From positions 159,488-223,487 of the forward strand of contig SVFY01000002.1 of NCBI GenBank assembly GCA_015056625.1: a stretch of 64,000 nucleotides of DNA, given 5' to 3'. Source of the DNA: Butyrivibrio sp. Lineage in GTDB: Bacteria; Bacillota; Clostridia; Lachnospirales; Lachnospiraceae. Made by a program: the position numbers and the translations under genes. This document shows positions 54,621-63,744 of the stretch, one piece after another. The notes under the pieces are model-generated. The model was not told the origin of the DNA. It was given only the letters and a program-made list of their open reading frames with translations, and ran no database searches. Position 1 is the stretch's first letter. Each line of letters begins with the position of its first letter.

Positions 54621-55718
54621 ATGAGTTTAGAGTATTTAGATGAACGAAAGCACATAATAGATGTATCCAGGGAGCTAAATGAAATAGGTCTTCTTGTAAG
54701 GACCTGGGGAAACATAAGCTGCAGGATAGATCAGGATCATTTTCTCATTACTCCAAGTGGTATAAGGTATGAAGACCTTACCCCGGAGATGATAGTTTTA
54801 GTTGACCTTAATGATATGTCCTATGAAGGTGACTACAAGCCATCAAGTGAAAAGCTTGTTCACGCGGCTGCTTACAAGGCAAGAAAATACTGCGATTTTA
54901 TCATCCACACTCATCAGGTATTTGCATCTTGCGCTGGAACCCTTGGTATCAAGAAGGTCTTTTCATATTTCGAAGATGAAGATGTCACAATACCTGTAGC
55001 ACCTTACGCACTTCCAGGTACACAGCAACTTGCAGACAATGTGGCAAGGACTCTTAATAAATTCAAAGCTTCAAATGGGATAATAATGTCCAATCATGGA
55101 ACCTTATGCCTTGGAGAAACATCCAATGAAGCTTTGTTTGAGGCAGAGATGATGGAAACTGCCTGCAGGAATTTCCTTGAAGATGTGTGCAAGATGGATA
55201 TGCCTCACGGAGTAGAGGAGATGTTCTCATCTCATCTTGAAAATGGTGAGATCATTTACGATATTGACGATACTCCCGAAAGAGTAAAGACAATACACAA
55301 GCAGGTTTATTCAAAGCGAGGAGACGTTAAATACATAGTTCACAACAAGTCTGAAGCGGTAATGATGGTATCAAGAAGAGCTAACCACATGAAACCGCTT
55401 CTGGACGACTTTGCCCAGCTGATCGGTGTATCAGTTAAGATCCCTTCAAACGAAGGCGAGATCTACCACAACATCAAGAAAAAGGTCAATGTTTTGTTTG
55501 TACCTAACGACGGAGCTTACTGCTTTGGACCTTCAAAGGATGACGCTGAAGCAGTTGCAATGGTACTTGATAAGGGCTGCATAGCCTATGTGGCTGCAAT
55601 GAGGAACGGTGAGGGACATTATCTTTCACTGTTTGACTGCATTAAGATGAATCGCAATTACAGAAAAAACTATTCCAAGCTTGCAGAAACAGTAGAACAT
55701 GGTGAAAAGAATGATTAA
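54621..55718 (+). CDS. Tandem class II aldolase/adducin-like protein
   Basis: The track starts at 54594 inside proA, but GAGG precedes the ATG at 54621 (365 residues). The N-terminal about 210 residues match class II aldolases such as L-fuculose-phosphate aldolase: VRTWGNISCRI, TPSGIRYEDLTPEMIVLVDL, the catalytic/metal region SSEKLVHAAAYKARKYCDFIIHTHQ with the His-x-His zinc ligands, and IMSNHGTLCLGET. The remaining about 150 residues (GDVKYIVHNKSEAVMMVSRRANHMKPLLDDFAQLIG) show a similar pattern without the zinc histidines, so a second, degenerate copy is likely. The usual protein has one domain of about 220. It starts 1 base after proA, so they are co-transcribed. Substrate unknown. Confidence 0.85.
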   Translation: MSLEYLDERKHIIDVSRELNEIGLLVRTWGNISCRIDQDHFLITPSGIRYEDLTPEMIVLVDLNDMSYEGDYKPSSEKLVHAAAYKARKYCDFIIHTHQVFASCAGTLGIKKVFSYFEDEDVTIPVAPYALPGTQQLADNVARTLNKFKASNGIIMSNHGTLCLGETSNEALFEAEMMETACRNFLEDVCKMDMPHGVEEMFSSHLENGEIIYDIDDTPERVKTIHKQVYSKRGDVKYIVHNKSEAVMMVSRRANHMKPLLDDFAQLIGVSVKIPSNEGEIYHNIKKKVNVLFVPNDGAYCFGPSKDDAEAVAMVLDKGCIAYVAAMRNGEGHYLSLFDCIKMNRNYRKNYSKLAETVEHGEKND

Positions 55719-56775
55719 AAAGCCAGAGAATATAAAAAGAGGAGATACTATAGGGATAACAGCACCATCTTTTGGAGCTGCCACAGAGCCCTACAGCCTA
55801 CTTATCGATATCGCTGAAGACAATTTAAGAAACAGAGGCTTTAAGATAACAGAGGGGAAAACCTCTAGGCTTGGTGATGGAATCGGTATCAGCACTGACC
55901 CAAAGTTCTGCGGCGCAGAGCTTATGGAGTTTTACAAAAGAGATGATATTGACGCCATTATCTCTGCAGGCGGCGGAGAGCTCATGAATGAGACCATAAC
56001 TTATGTGGACTTTGACGAGCTTAAAAATTACAAGCCAAAATGGTATGTTGGATATTCAGACAACACCAATTTTATCTTTCCTCTTGTGACAATAACCGGA
56101 GTACAGGGAATCTATGGACCGTGCATAAATGGTTATGCCAAGGTCTGGGAGGATACTGAAAAGGATACTTTTGCTATTTTAGAAGGAAGCAAAAGCTCTT
56201 TTAAAGGCTACAACATGTTTGTAGAACCACAGGATGAGGAAGCTGAAATAGCAGAATATACAGATGAGTATCTTAGGGCACCCTACAGTCTTAACGCTAA
56301 AAGAGAACTGATATCATTTGTGCCTGATGGGGCGAAGATGGTAAATGCAAACAAAACCCACATTAACATGCAGGGAGTGCTCCTTGGTGGATGCCTGGAT
56401 GTACTTGCAAATCTTGTGGGAACAAGGTTTGACAGGATGAAGGAGTTTGTGGCTGACAATAAAAGGATCATCTGGGTATTAGAAGCCTGCGATCTTAGTC
56501 CAATGTCAATAAGAAGGACACTTTGGAACCTGAGGGAAGCTGGCTGGTTTGATACTGCATCCGGCTTTTTGATCGGAAGACCAAGGGCATCATGGAAGCA
56601 GGAAATGCTTGGGGTTGATCAGTATAATGCAGTGACAGATGTACTAAAAGAATTATCTGTTCCTATAGTTATGGATGCAGAGATTGGACACATTGATCCC
56701 ATGCTGCCAATAGTATTCGGCGCAGAAGCAAGCATTGATGCAGATGGAAATGATCTTTTGATAAACTACCTGTGA
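55711..56775 (+). CDS. S66 family peptidase (LD-carboxypeptidase/MccF-like)
   Basis: A serine peptidase of family S66. The track begins at 55699, but the GGTGA at 55701-55705 favours the ATG at 55711, giving the usual opening KPENIKRGDTIGITAPS (354 residues). The catalytic triad is visible: Ser116 in the nucleophile elbow GYSDNT, Glu258 in LEACDL and His327 in IGHIDP. Members remove D-alanine from muropeptides during cell-wall recycling or cleave the antibiotic microcin C; a soluble cytoplasmic protein without signal peptide suits either. Its start lies inside the end of the aldolase-like gene (8-base overlap with 55718). It ends the proA operon; no clear terminator follows. Confidence 0.9.
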   Translation: MIKKPENIKRGDTIGITAPSFGAATEPYSLLIDIAEDNLRNRGFKITEGKTSRLGDGIGISTDPKFCGAELMEFYKRDDIDAIISAGGGELMNETITYVDFDELKNYKPKWYVGYSDNTNFIFPLVTITGVQGIYGPCINGYAKVWEDTEKDTFAILEGSKSSFKGYNMFVEPQDEEAEIAEYTDEYLRAPYSLNAKRELISFVPDGAKMVNANKTHINMQGVLLGGCLDVLANLVGTRFDRMKEFVADNKRIIWVLEACDLSPMSIRRTLWNLREAGWFDTASGFLIGRPRASWKQEMLGVDQYNAVTDVLKELSVPIVMDAEIGHIDPMLPIVFGAEASIDADGNDLLINYL

Positions 56776-56844
56776 TTTTCCTGAGTTTTCTTTTTGTTCA
56801 CATTATTTTGTAATAAATTAATGTGCAATTTCGTGAGCTGTGTA

Positions 56845-56850
56845 TATAAT
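56845..56850 (+). promoter_or_regulatory. -10 element of the secreted-protein gene
   Basis: A perfect TATAAT, 38 bases before the ATG, without a clear -35. GGAGG lies just before the start codon. Confidence 0.55.
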
Positions 56851-56887
56851 ATAGTTATCGATAAAAAACCTTATGGAGGTTAACGTT

Positions 56888-57577
56888 ATGAAGAAGACTA
56901 TAAAAATATTGCTTAGTGTTGCTTTAGTGGTGGCTTTGGCACTGGGAATGCCTTCAACCAAGGCTTACGCTGGAAGTGAGATCCCTGAATATTTTGATTT
57001 TGGATTTGGAACAGTTAAGATACCTGCAGGTGGGCAGCAGAAGATGTGGCTTAGGTCTACTTATGACTACAATTACTTCATCGAAGGAAGCACAAGTGAT
57101 GCCACATATCTGGAATGTGATTTTAAGCAGGGATCGAGGGATGTTGTTATTCATATTGGTGAAGATGAGCAGGGAAAAAATGTTTTCTTCCATTTCTACG
57201 TAAGTGATGAGAGAGTGCAGGACAAAGATATTCATGATTGCGTAGAGGTATATGTCCAGAATATAAAGCCAACAAATCAGACTCTTGCAGTTCCGATTGC
57301 TCGTGGAAAGACGGGAAGCATTGTTCAGACTGGAAAGGTATCAATGCTCTATAATGATAAGAACGTTCCTATGGCTTCATTTTCACTTACAAAGGGTGAG
57401 GGACATATGGCAAGCTATGGACAGGCAGGAGTTGTAAGTAGCGGAGCAAATTATATAGAGCTTGTAACTGGCGTTGAATATGCTACTCCTGTAATATCTC
57501 CTTCAGATAAAGAGGTAATGAAGGCCAATGGTATTGCTGGTGTTTCTGTTAATGGTAAGTTGATCGACTGGCCATAA
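56888..57577 (+). CDS. Secreted protein of unknown function
   Basis: A 229-residue protein. The track starts at 56873, but GGAGG at 56875-56879 sits within that extension and points to the ATG at 56888 (MKKTIKILLSVALVVALALG). The N-terminus is a standard signal peptide, probably cleaved after KAYA (about residue 27), without a lipobox. The mature part is beta-rich, with many Gly, Ser and Tyr residues and one pair of Cys (LECDF and HDCVEV). I recognise no family. It has its own -10 element and a strong terminator, so it is a single-gene unit. Probably released or wall-associated; function open. Confidence 0.78.
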   Translation: MKKTIKILLSVALVVALALGMPSTKAYAGSEIPEYFDFGFGTVKIPAGGQQKMWLRSTYDYNYFIEGSTSDATYLECDFKQGSRDVVIHIGEDEQGKNVFFHFYVSDERVQDKDIHDCVEVYVQNIKPTNQTLAVPIARGKTGSIVQTGKVSMLYNDKNVPMASFSLTKGEGHMASYGQAGVVSSGANYIELVTGVEYATPVISPSDKEVMKANGIAGVSVNGKLIDWP

Positions 57578-57591
57578 ATTATTGCATTAAA

Positions 57592-57619
57592 AAAGGCAGC
57601 TCATAGAGCTGCCTTTATT
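57592..57619. terminator. Bidirectional terminator between the secreted protein and potD
   Basis: AAAGGCAGCTC-ATA-GAGCTGCCTTT with A-rich and T-rich flanks, positioned right between the two convergent stop codons. Confidence 0.9.
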
Positions 57620-57621
57620 TA

Positions 57622-58686
57622 TTAGTTGGCTGATTTAACTTTCATCCATGCATCGTTATAGAGCTTATCACCATAGTCTCCGAGATATTTGAAGGCCTCA
57701 AGCTTCATTGTGGAAAGGTCTGGGAAAGCTACCTTGGAACCTTTGATATCCTCATCTTCAATGTTGTTCTGAGCTTCAATGTTTGGAGTGGAGTAGGTGA
57801 TGTACTCAAAGTTCTTAAGGGCTATATCGCCTCTGCACATAAAATCGATCCATTTCTCCGCATTCTCAACGTTTTTGGATCCTCTTGTGACAACCCATGA
57901 ATCGATCCAGATATTTGATCCCTCATCAGGAACAACGTATTCAAGATCTCTGTTTTCTCTTACTGTATAGATCGCTTCTCCTGAGTAGATAACTCCAAGA
58001 GCAGCTTCGCCGCCGATCATCTTATCCCTTACCTGATCAATTACATAGGCCTGAACCAGAGGCTTCTGCGCAATAAGATCTTCAGTTGCCTTCTCAATCT
58101 CAGCAGGATCTGTTGAGTTGAGAGAGTAGCCATTTTTGATAAGTGCTACCATGTAGGCATCTCTTACGGAATCCTGCATAAGGATCTGTCCGCTGTACTT
58201 GGGATCCCACAAAATATCCCAGCTGTTTACTGGATCTGTGACCATGGTCTTGTTGTAGAGAATACCAACTGTTCCCCAGCAATAGGGAACTGAATATTTG
58301 TTGCCTGGATCGAATACTTCTGAATTTTTGAAATACTCATCGCCAATGTTTTTGGCATTTGGAATATTGTTAAAATTAAGAGGCTGGATCATATCTTTTT
58401 CGATGAGCTTCTGGATCATGTAATCTGAAGGACAAACCACGTCGTAGGCTGAAGTGTCCTGAGCCAGCTTGGCAAACATGATCTCGTTTGTCTCAAACAT
58501 ATCGTAGATAACATCGATTCCTGTTTCTTCCTCAAACTGTTCGATAACATCCTCGTCAATGTATTCACCCCAGTTGTAAACATAGAGCTTTCCATTGCTT
58601 CCCTGGCCGGATGAGCTGCCACAGGCTGATAGGCATCCGATCAGCATAGCTGATACAAGTGCCACTGATAATAGTCTCTTTTTCAT
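57622..58686 (-). CDS. potD: Spermidine/putrescine ABC transporter binding lipoprotein
   Basis: Polyamine-binding lipoprotein of the importer. The signal peptide ends in a lipobox, CLSAC, with Cys22 modified. The opening of the mature protein, KLYVYNWGEYIDEDVIEQFEEETGI, is the PotD/PotF hallmark, followed by DVVCPSDYMIQKLI, YSVPYCWGTVGILYN and the Trp/Asp-containing ligand pocket (DSWDILWDPKYSG). 354 residues is normal. It is the last gene of the potABCD operon on the minus strand, 7 bases after potC, and reaches the shared terminator. Confidence 0.95.
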   Translation of the reverse strand: MKKRLLSVALVSAMLIGCLSACGSSSGQGSNGKLYVYNWGEYIDEDVIEQFEEETGIDVIYDMFETNEIMFAKLAQDTSAYDVVCPSDYMIQKLIEKDMIQPLNFNNIPNAKNIGDEYFKNSEVFDPGNKYSVPYCWGTVGILYNKTMVTDPVNSWDILWDPKYSGQILMQDSVRDAYMVALIKNGYSLNSTDPAEIEKATEDLIAQKPLVQAYVIDQVRDKMIGGEAALGVIYSGEAIYTVRENRDLEYVVPDEGSNIWIDSWVVTRGSKNVENAEKWIDFMCRGDIALKNFEYITYSTPNIEAQNNIEDEDIKGSKVAFPDLSTMKLEAFKYLGDYGDKLYNDAWMKVKSAN

Positions 58687-58693
58687 AATCCTC

Positions 58694-59473
58694 TTATTTC
58701 TCCTTGGCTTTATTATTTGGCGATCTGTATATGATCATCAAAAGAGATAACACAACTATAAATATTATAGCAGAAAGAGCGTAAATTTCAGGCTGAATTC
58801 CTCTTTTTACCTCATTGTAGATAAGAGTAGACAAGGTTTCAAAACCTGACCCCTTGGTAAAGTACGTGATGATAAAGTCGTCCAGGGACATGGTAAATGC
58901 CATGAGGGCTCCCGATACTACACCGGGCATGATCTCGGGAAGCATGGTCTTTCTGAAAGCGTATAAAGGTGTTGCTCCAAGGTCCAGGGCTGCTTCATAC
59001 ACATAGAAGTTTAGGTTCTTTACCCTTGGCATCACACTTAGCATTACAAAGGGAATATTAAATGTGATGTGAGCCAGAAGGATAGTAGTAAAGCCAGCTC
59101 CAATGTGAAGGAACCTAAACAGCAGCATCAGTGAGATACCAGTGACGATATCTGCATTGATCATGGGGATATTGGTGATGCCCATAACCACTGAGCGAAG
59201 CTTTGAATTAAGTCCGATCATGGCAATACAGGTGATAGTACCTATTATCGTTGAAAAGATAGTTGCCAGGACTGCAATGGACAGTGTGTTTACCAAAGCG
59301 CTTGCAACAGCCTGATCAGAAAAGAGCCTTGTGTACCACTTAAGTGTAAAGCCGCCCCATTTAGCTCTTGATTTACTTGAGTTAAATGAAAGGATGATAA
59401 GTGTAACAATAGGCGCATACATGAAGATAAGGATAATGGAGAGGTATATCTTTTCAAATACTTTTTTCATCAA
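58694..59473 (-). CDS. potC: Spermidine/putrescine ABC transporter permease
   Basis: Second membrane subunit of the polyamine importer. The 259 residues contain six hydrophobic helices, and the coupling loop is EAALDLGATPLYAFRKTMLPEIMPG. FTMSLDDFIITYFTKG is characteristic of PotC. The gene overlaps potB by 4 bases (TCATCA region, ATGA-type coupling) and is followed by potD. It works with PotA (ATPase), PotB and PotD at the membrane. Confidence 0.95.
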   Translation of the reverse strand: MMKKVFEKIYLSIILIFMYAPIVTLIILSFNSSKSRAKWGGFTLKWYTRLFSDQAVASALVNTLSIAVLATIFSTIIGTITCIAMIGLNSKLRSVVMGITNIPMINADIVTGISLMLLFRFLHIGAGFTTILLAHITFNIPFVMLSVMPRVKNLNFYVYEAALDLGATPLYAFRKTMLPEIMPGVVSGALMAFTMSLDDFIITYFTKGSGFETLSTLIYNEVKRGIQPEIYALSAIIFIVVLSLLMIIYRSPNNKAKEK

Positions 59474-60297
59474 AGTATACCTCCTTCCTTATCAGAAAGG
59501 CTCTCGATGATCATGTTAAGAAGAATGAATATCATAAGAACAATTGATAATCCACTTCCTAAGTGCCAGTCATAAACCTGAGTGAACTGCTGCTCAATTA
59601 TATTACCAATAAGAAGAATCTTGGATCCGCCAAGCATTGTAGAAATAGCAAAGGTTGTCAGTGCAGGAATAAACACCATGGTTATACCGCTTATGATTCC
59701 GGGAACAGACAGTGGAAGAGTGATCCTAAGGAAGGTCTGGACCGGACCAGCACCAAGGTCTCTTGCGGCATTTATGATATTGTCATCTATCCTTGATAGT
59801 GAATTGTAGATAGGCAGTATCATAAAGGGCAGGAAGTTATAAACCATACCAAGCACGATTGCACCTGAAGTGTTGATGATATTTATGGTTGGAAGGTGCA
59901 AAAATTCAAGGATAGTGTTGATAACACCTTTTCCCTCAAGAAGGGTCATCCATGTAAGGGTCCTTAAAAGGAAGTTCATCCACATGGGCAGGATAAACAA
60001 GGTTACAAGATAGGTGTTTCTTGTAAGCTTCATTGAAGCAAGGATCATTCCCAAAGGATAGGCCAGTAAAAAGCAGATGACTGTGCTGATAAAGGCCAGA
60101 GCAATAGAGCGGTAGAGGGCCTTAAGATAGCCTGGTTCGGAGATCCTTGCAATATTGTTAAAAGTGAAAGCGCTGCTATTATCTGTTACGCCGTAATAGA
60201 TCACCATGGCAAGGGGCACTACTATAAAGATCACAGCCCAGGCGAGATATGGTGAAGCCATGATATATGCGCTTTTCCTGTTCTTAAATAGTTTCAC
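59470..60297 (-). CDS. potB: Spermidine/putrescine ABC transporter permease
   Basis: First membrane subunit of the polyamine importer, 275 residues with six hydrophobic helices. It begins [34 protein letters not shown] and has the PotB segment [21 protein letters not shown] and the coupling loop [25 protein letters not shown]. The start lies within the end of potA (14-base overlap) and the end overlaps potC by 4 bases, so the three are translated as a unit. Confidence 0.95.
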   Translation of the reverse strand: MKLFKNRKSAYIMASPYLAWAVIFIVVPLAMVIYYGVTDNSSAFTFNNIARISEPGYLKALYRSIALAFISTVICFLLAYPLGMILASMKLTRNTYLVTLFILPMWMNFLLRTLTWMTLLEGKGVINTILEFLHLPTINIINTSGAIVLGMVYNFLPFMILPIYNSLSRIDDNIINAARDLGAGPVQTFLRITLPLSVPGIISGITMVFIPALTTFAISTMLGGSKILLIGNIIEQQFTQVYDWHLGSGLSIVLMIFILLNMIIESLSDKEGGIL

Positions 60298-61357
60298 TTA
60301 TTGCCTCCTCGTCCTCTGAAACAGGAACATTCATGATCTGGATATTGAATGGATCTACCTTGATGCCAACATTTGTTCCAACTTCTGAGAGCCTGGTGGA
60401 ATGTACAAGCCACTCGTAGCCGCAAGCTTCAACGTCCATCTCATAGTGAACGCCCTTAAAGGTAAGATCTGTCACTACACCAGTGATAGTGCCTTCTGAA
60501 GGAGCTACAAGCTCAACGTCTTCTGGCCTTATAACTACGTCAACAGGCTTGTTCTCTCCAAAGCCCTTATCGACGCAGGCAAATTTTGTGCCAAGGATAT
60601 CAACAAGCTCATCTCTGATCATGGTTGCTCTGATGATATTGCTGTCACCGATAAAGTCAGCAACAAAGGCGTTCTCAGGCTCATTGTAAATGGTCTCAGG
60701 AGAGCCTTCCTGCTGAATGTAGCCCTGGTTCATAACAACGATGTGATCAGACATGGTAAGAGCTTCCTCCTGATCGTGAGTTACGTAGATGAAGGTGATA
60801 CCCAGCTCTTCCTTGAGCCTTTTAAGCTCGTACTGCATGTCCTGGCGCATCTTAAGATCAAGGGCCCCCAAAGGCTCATCAAGTAAAAGAACCTTGGGCT
60901 CATTTACGATAGCTCTTGCAATGGCAATACGCTGCTGCTGACCACCAGAAAGAGAGTCTGGCATACGATTTTCAAAGCCTTCAAGGTTAACAAGCTTAAG
61001 AGCATACTTGATCTTGTCCTTGATGTAGCTGTCAGACTTGTTTTTTATCTTAAGTCCAAAGGAAATATTTTCTGCGATGCTCATATGGGTAAAAAGAGCG
61101 TACTTCTGAAATACAGTATTGAGCTGCCTCTTGTTAGGGGCCAGGGATGTGATATCCTGTCCGTCAAAGACAACCCTTCCCTGATCAGGCTTCTCAAAAC
61201 CACCAATTATCCTCAGAGTCGTGGTCTTGCCACATCCTGAAGGACCAAGAAGTGTCACAAAAGAATTCTCGTATATGTCGAGGTTAAGGTCATCCAAAAT
61301 AAGCTGACCATCATAGGATTTTGAGATATGCTCAAGTGTTATAAGGCTTTTACCCAT
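60284..61357 (-). CDS. potA: Spermidine/putrescine ABC transporter ATPase
   Basis: ATP-hydrolysing subunit of the polyamine importer. The 357 residues hold Walker [10 protein letters not shown] (38-46), the Q-loop, the signature [14 protein letters not shown], Walker [13 protein letters not shown] and the switch His in YVTHDQEEA. The C-terminal about 110 residues form the TOBE regulatory domain ([21 protein letters not shown]). First gene of the operon, with AGGAGA before the ATG and a near-consensus promoter upstream. In this family high cytoplasmic spermidine slows transport through this subunit. Confidence 0.97.
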   Translation of the reverse strand: MGKSLITLEHISKSYDGQLILDDLNLDIYENSFVTLLGPSGCGKTTTLRIIGGFEKPDQGRVVFDGQDITSLAPNKRQLNTVFQKYALFTHMSIAENISFGLKIKNKSDSYIKDKIKYALKLVNLEGFENRMPDSLSGGQQQRIAIARAIVNEPKVLLLDEPLGALDLKMRQDMQYELKRLKEELGITFIYVTHDQEEALTMSDHIVVMNQGYIQQEGSPETIYNEPENAFVADFIGDSNIIRATMIRDELVDILGTKFACVDKGFGENKPVDVVIRPEDVELVAPSEGTITGVVTDLTFKGVHYEMDVEACGYEWLVHSTRLSEVGTNVGIKVDPFNIQIMNVPVSEDEEAISETI

Positions 61358-61402
61358 TATTTTGTCTTCTCCTATTATTAATAAAATACAGCAATCTACT
61401 TT

Positions 61403-61430
61403 ATTTTATATGAGCCTACAACTGTGTCAA
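61403..61430 (-). promoter_or_regulatory. potABCD promoter
   Basis: On the minus strand: consensus TTGACA, 16 bases, then TAAAAT, about 50 bases before potA. Confidence 0.72.
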
Positions 61431-61447
61431 TTACTTTTTTTGATATA

Positions 61448-61476
61448 TTTAAAGTTTGTTTTAGTTGTGATAGAAT
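61448..61476 (+). promoter_or_regulatory. Promoter of the lactonase-family gene
   Basis: TTTAAA, 17 bases, then TAGAAT with extended TG (TGATAGAAT), 48 bases before the GTG start. Confidence 0.5.
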
Positions 61477-61523
61477 GTGGTAAATAAGCGATTTTCAAAA
61501 TGGCTCTTTAGGAGGATAAGAAG

Positions 61524-62591
61524 GTGGCTGCAAAAGATAAGTATGTAGCATATGTGTCCAGCTATACATCAGGGCTTGGAACTAAGTACGGAATCAGGAT
61601 CTATGATGTAGATCTTAAGAATGGAAGAATGACCGAGAAACAAAAGGTTGAAATCACCAATTCTTCTTATATCGGAATTTCACACAGCGGTAAAACACTG
61701 TACTCTATCACTGACGACGGAGTAGAATCATACAAGATCTTAAAGGACGGAAGCCTTGAGTTTTTAAATGAGGCATCTATCAACGGCATGAGAGGCTGCT
61801 ACGTAAACGAAACCCAGGATGACAGATATCTTGTGACAGCAGGATACCACGACGGCAAGGTTACAATCCTTAAACTCAACAAGGACGGCAGCATCGGCGC
61901 TATTACTGATGAGAGATATCACAAGGGCCTTGGAACAGCAGCAGGACGTAATCACGTTCCTCATGTACAGTGTGTCAAGGTGTCCAAGGACAACAAGTAT
62001 CTGCTTGCTGCAGATCTTGGAATGGACAGGATCAATATTTATGCTCTTGATATGGAGACAGGCAAGATCAAGGATGCAGATGTCATCCACTGTGACCAGG
62101 AGTCTTCACCAAGACATATGCAGTTTTCAAAAGAGGGCAGGTTCCTCTATGTATGCCTTGAGCAGAAGTGTGCTATAGATGTTTACGAGTACCACGAGGA
62201 TGACAACGGCGTTCCTGAATTTAACAAGATCCAGGAGGTCAGCAACTCTGAGGAATCTGATTCAATCGGTGTTGCCTGCAGTGCGCTTTCTTTCTCAGAG
62301 GATTACAACTACCTTGTTAGCTCAACAGCTGGTGAGAACAACGCCATTGTATATAAGGTTGATAAAGAGACAGGTCTCTTAACAAAAAAGATCCAGCTGC
62401 CTGTAGCAGGAGAGTATCCTAAGGATGTAGCTCTTTTCCCTGACAACAAGCACCTGGTATCTTTAAACCATGAGTCTGATTCGCTTACATTCTTTACTGT
62501 GGATATGGAAGCAGGAACTATGGTCATGAATGGACCTGAACTTCCAATTTCAAGACCTAACTGTATCGTATTCCACAAGCTTGAGGATTAA
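61524..62591 (+). CDS. Lactonase-family beta-propeller protein (YbhE-type 6-phosphogluconolactonase)
   Basis: A 355-residue cytoplasmic protein predicted to form a seven-bladed propeller. Start is GTG with AGGAGG upstream. The blades show the repeating pattern of the lactonase family: YVSSYTSGLGTKYGIRIYDVD, GISHSGKTLYSI, DRYLVTAGYHDGKVTILKLNKDGSI, HVPHVQCVKVSKDNKYLLAADLGMDRINIY, SSPRHMQFSKEGRFLYVCLE, and GEYPKDVALFPDNKHLVSLNHESDSLTFF. In E. coli the relative hydrolyses 6-phosphogluconolactone in the pentose phosphate pathway. Many Firmicute members are uncharacterised, so the reaction is likely rather than proven. The stop codon overlaps the convergent aroC stop. Confidence 0.88.
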   Translation: MAAKDKYVAYVSSYTSGLGTKYGIRIYDVDLKNGRMTEKQKVEITNSSYIGISHSGKTLYSITDDGVESYKILKDGSLEFLNEASINGMRGCYVNETQDDRYLVTAGYHDGKVTILKLNKDGSIGAITDERYHKGLGTAAGRNHVPHVQCVKVSKDNKYLLAADLGMDRINIYALDMETGKIKDADVIHCDQESSPRHMQFSKEGRFLYVCLEQKCAIDVYEYHEDDNGVPEFNKIQEVSNSEESDSIGVACSALSFSEDYNYLVSSTAGENNAIVYKVDKETGLLTKKIQLPVAGEYPKDVALFPDNKHLVSLNHESDSLTFFTVDMEAGTMVMNGPELPISRPNCIVFHKLED

Positions 62592-63691
62592 TGATTTTTA
62601 TAAAAAGAGATGATGCTGTCTGCTCTGGATGCCATGTTTGATATCATAAGGTCAAGGAGCGTTACAGCACACATGGATTCAACAACTACCACGGCCCTTG
62701 GAACAACAACAGGGTCGTGACGTCCTTTAATATTTATTGTGATATTTTCCCCATCCTGATTGATTGTTTCTTGAGTGGAGGCAATACTCGGGGTGGGTTT
62801 TATATATGCTCTTAAAACAATTTCGCTTCCATCTGACATTCCGCCCAGGATACCGCCGCTGTGATTGGTCTTTTTGCTGATCTTTGAACCAACAGCCTCA
62901 AAGGCGTCGTTGTTTTCTGAACCATAATAAGTTGATACCTTAACGCCATCGCCTATTTCAATGGCCTTTACTGCGCCAATGCTCATTATGGCCTGTGAAA
63001 GGCGGGCATCGAGCTTGTCAAAGACTGGCTCGCCAATACCGGCAGGAACGCCTTTGATCCTGCATTCAATGACTCCGCCTAAGGAGTCGTTTTTTTGTCT
63101 GGCGCTCTCAATGAGATCCATGGCCTTTTTGTCAGCCTCTATATCAGGCATGGCAGTAGGAGTTGACAGCCTTGCGTTATAGTCAGTGACCTTGGGATCA
63201 ATTTCCACACTGCCGATGGCTTTTGTGTATGCGATAACTTCAATCCCCATTTTGCCAAGAAGCTTGGATGCAAGGGCACCAGCGGCAACGCGGCCTATGG
63301 TTTCCCTTCCTGAGCTTCTTCCGCCGCCTCTGTAGTCCCTGAAACCATATTTTTGATCAAAGCCGTAGTCTGCATGCCCGGGTCTGTAATACTTTGCTAT
63401 CTCACTGTAGTCAGAAGATTTTTGTGAAGTATTTTTCACCATAAGGGAAATCGGAGTTCCGGTTGTCTTACCATCAAAAACGCCTGACAAGATCTCAACA
63501 AGATCGTCTTCTTTTCTGGAAGTGGTAGCGCTTGAAGTTCCGGGCTTTCTTCTGTCTAAAAATTTTTGAATGTCTTCTTCGTTGAGATCGAGACCTGCAG
63601 GAAAACCGTCCAGCACGCATCCAAGAGCTTTACCATGAGATTCTCCCCAGGTTGAAACTGAAATATTTTTTCCAAATATAGATCCAGACAT
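62588..63691 (-). CDS. aroC: Chorismate synthase
   Basis: Last step of the shikimate pathway: makes chorismate from EPSP using reduced FMN. The 367-residue protein has the three family signatures: GESHGKALGCVLDGFPAG near the N-terminus, DYRGGGRSSGRETIGRVAAGALA in the middle, and RHDPVVVPRAVVVVESMCAVTLLD near the C-terminus. Length is typical. It stands alone on the minus strand, without other aro genes, and runs 4 bases into the end of the lactonase-family gene. Upstream lies an extended -10 with an overlapping inverted repeat. Confidence 0.98.
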   Translation of the reverse strand: MSGSIFGKNISVSTWGESHGKALGCVLDGFPAGLDLNEEDIQKFLDRRKPGTSSATTSRKEDDLVEILSGVFDGKTTGTPISLMVKNTSQKSSDYSEIAKYYRPGHADYGFDQKYGFRDYRGGGRSSGRETIGRVAAGALASKLLGKMGIEVIAYTKAIGSVEIDPKVTDYNARLSTPTAMPDIEADKKAMDLIESARQKNDSLGGVIECRIKGVPAGIGEPVFDKLDARLSQAIMSIGAVKAIEIGDGVKVSTYYGSENNDAFEAVGSKISKKTNHSGGILGGMSDGSEIVLRAYIKPTPSIASTQETINQDGENITINIKGRHDPVVVPRAVVVVESMCAVTLLDLMISNMASRADSIISFYKNH

Positions 63692-63723
63692 ATGGTCACC
63701 TTTCTGATATAAAACTTGTTATA

Positions 63724-63744
63724 GGTATGCTAAATAGTATACCA
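63724..63744 (-). promoter_or_regulatory. aroC promoter -10 with overlapping inverted repeat
   Basis: On the minus strand TGGTATACT is an extended -10 element. It lies inside GGTATGC-TAAATA-GTATACC, an inverted repeat with one mismatch, which could be a repressor site. Confidence 0.5.
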
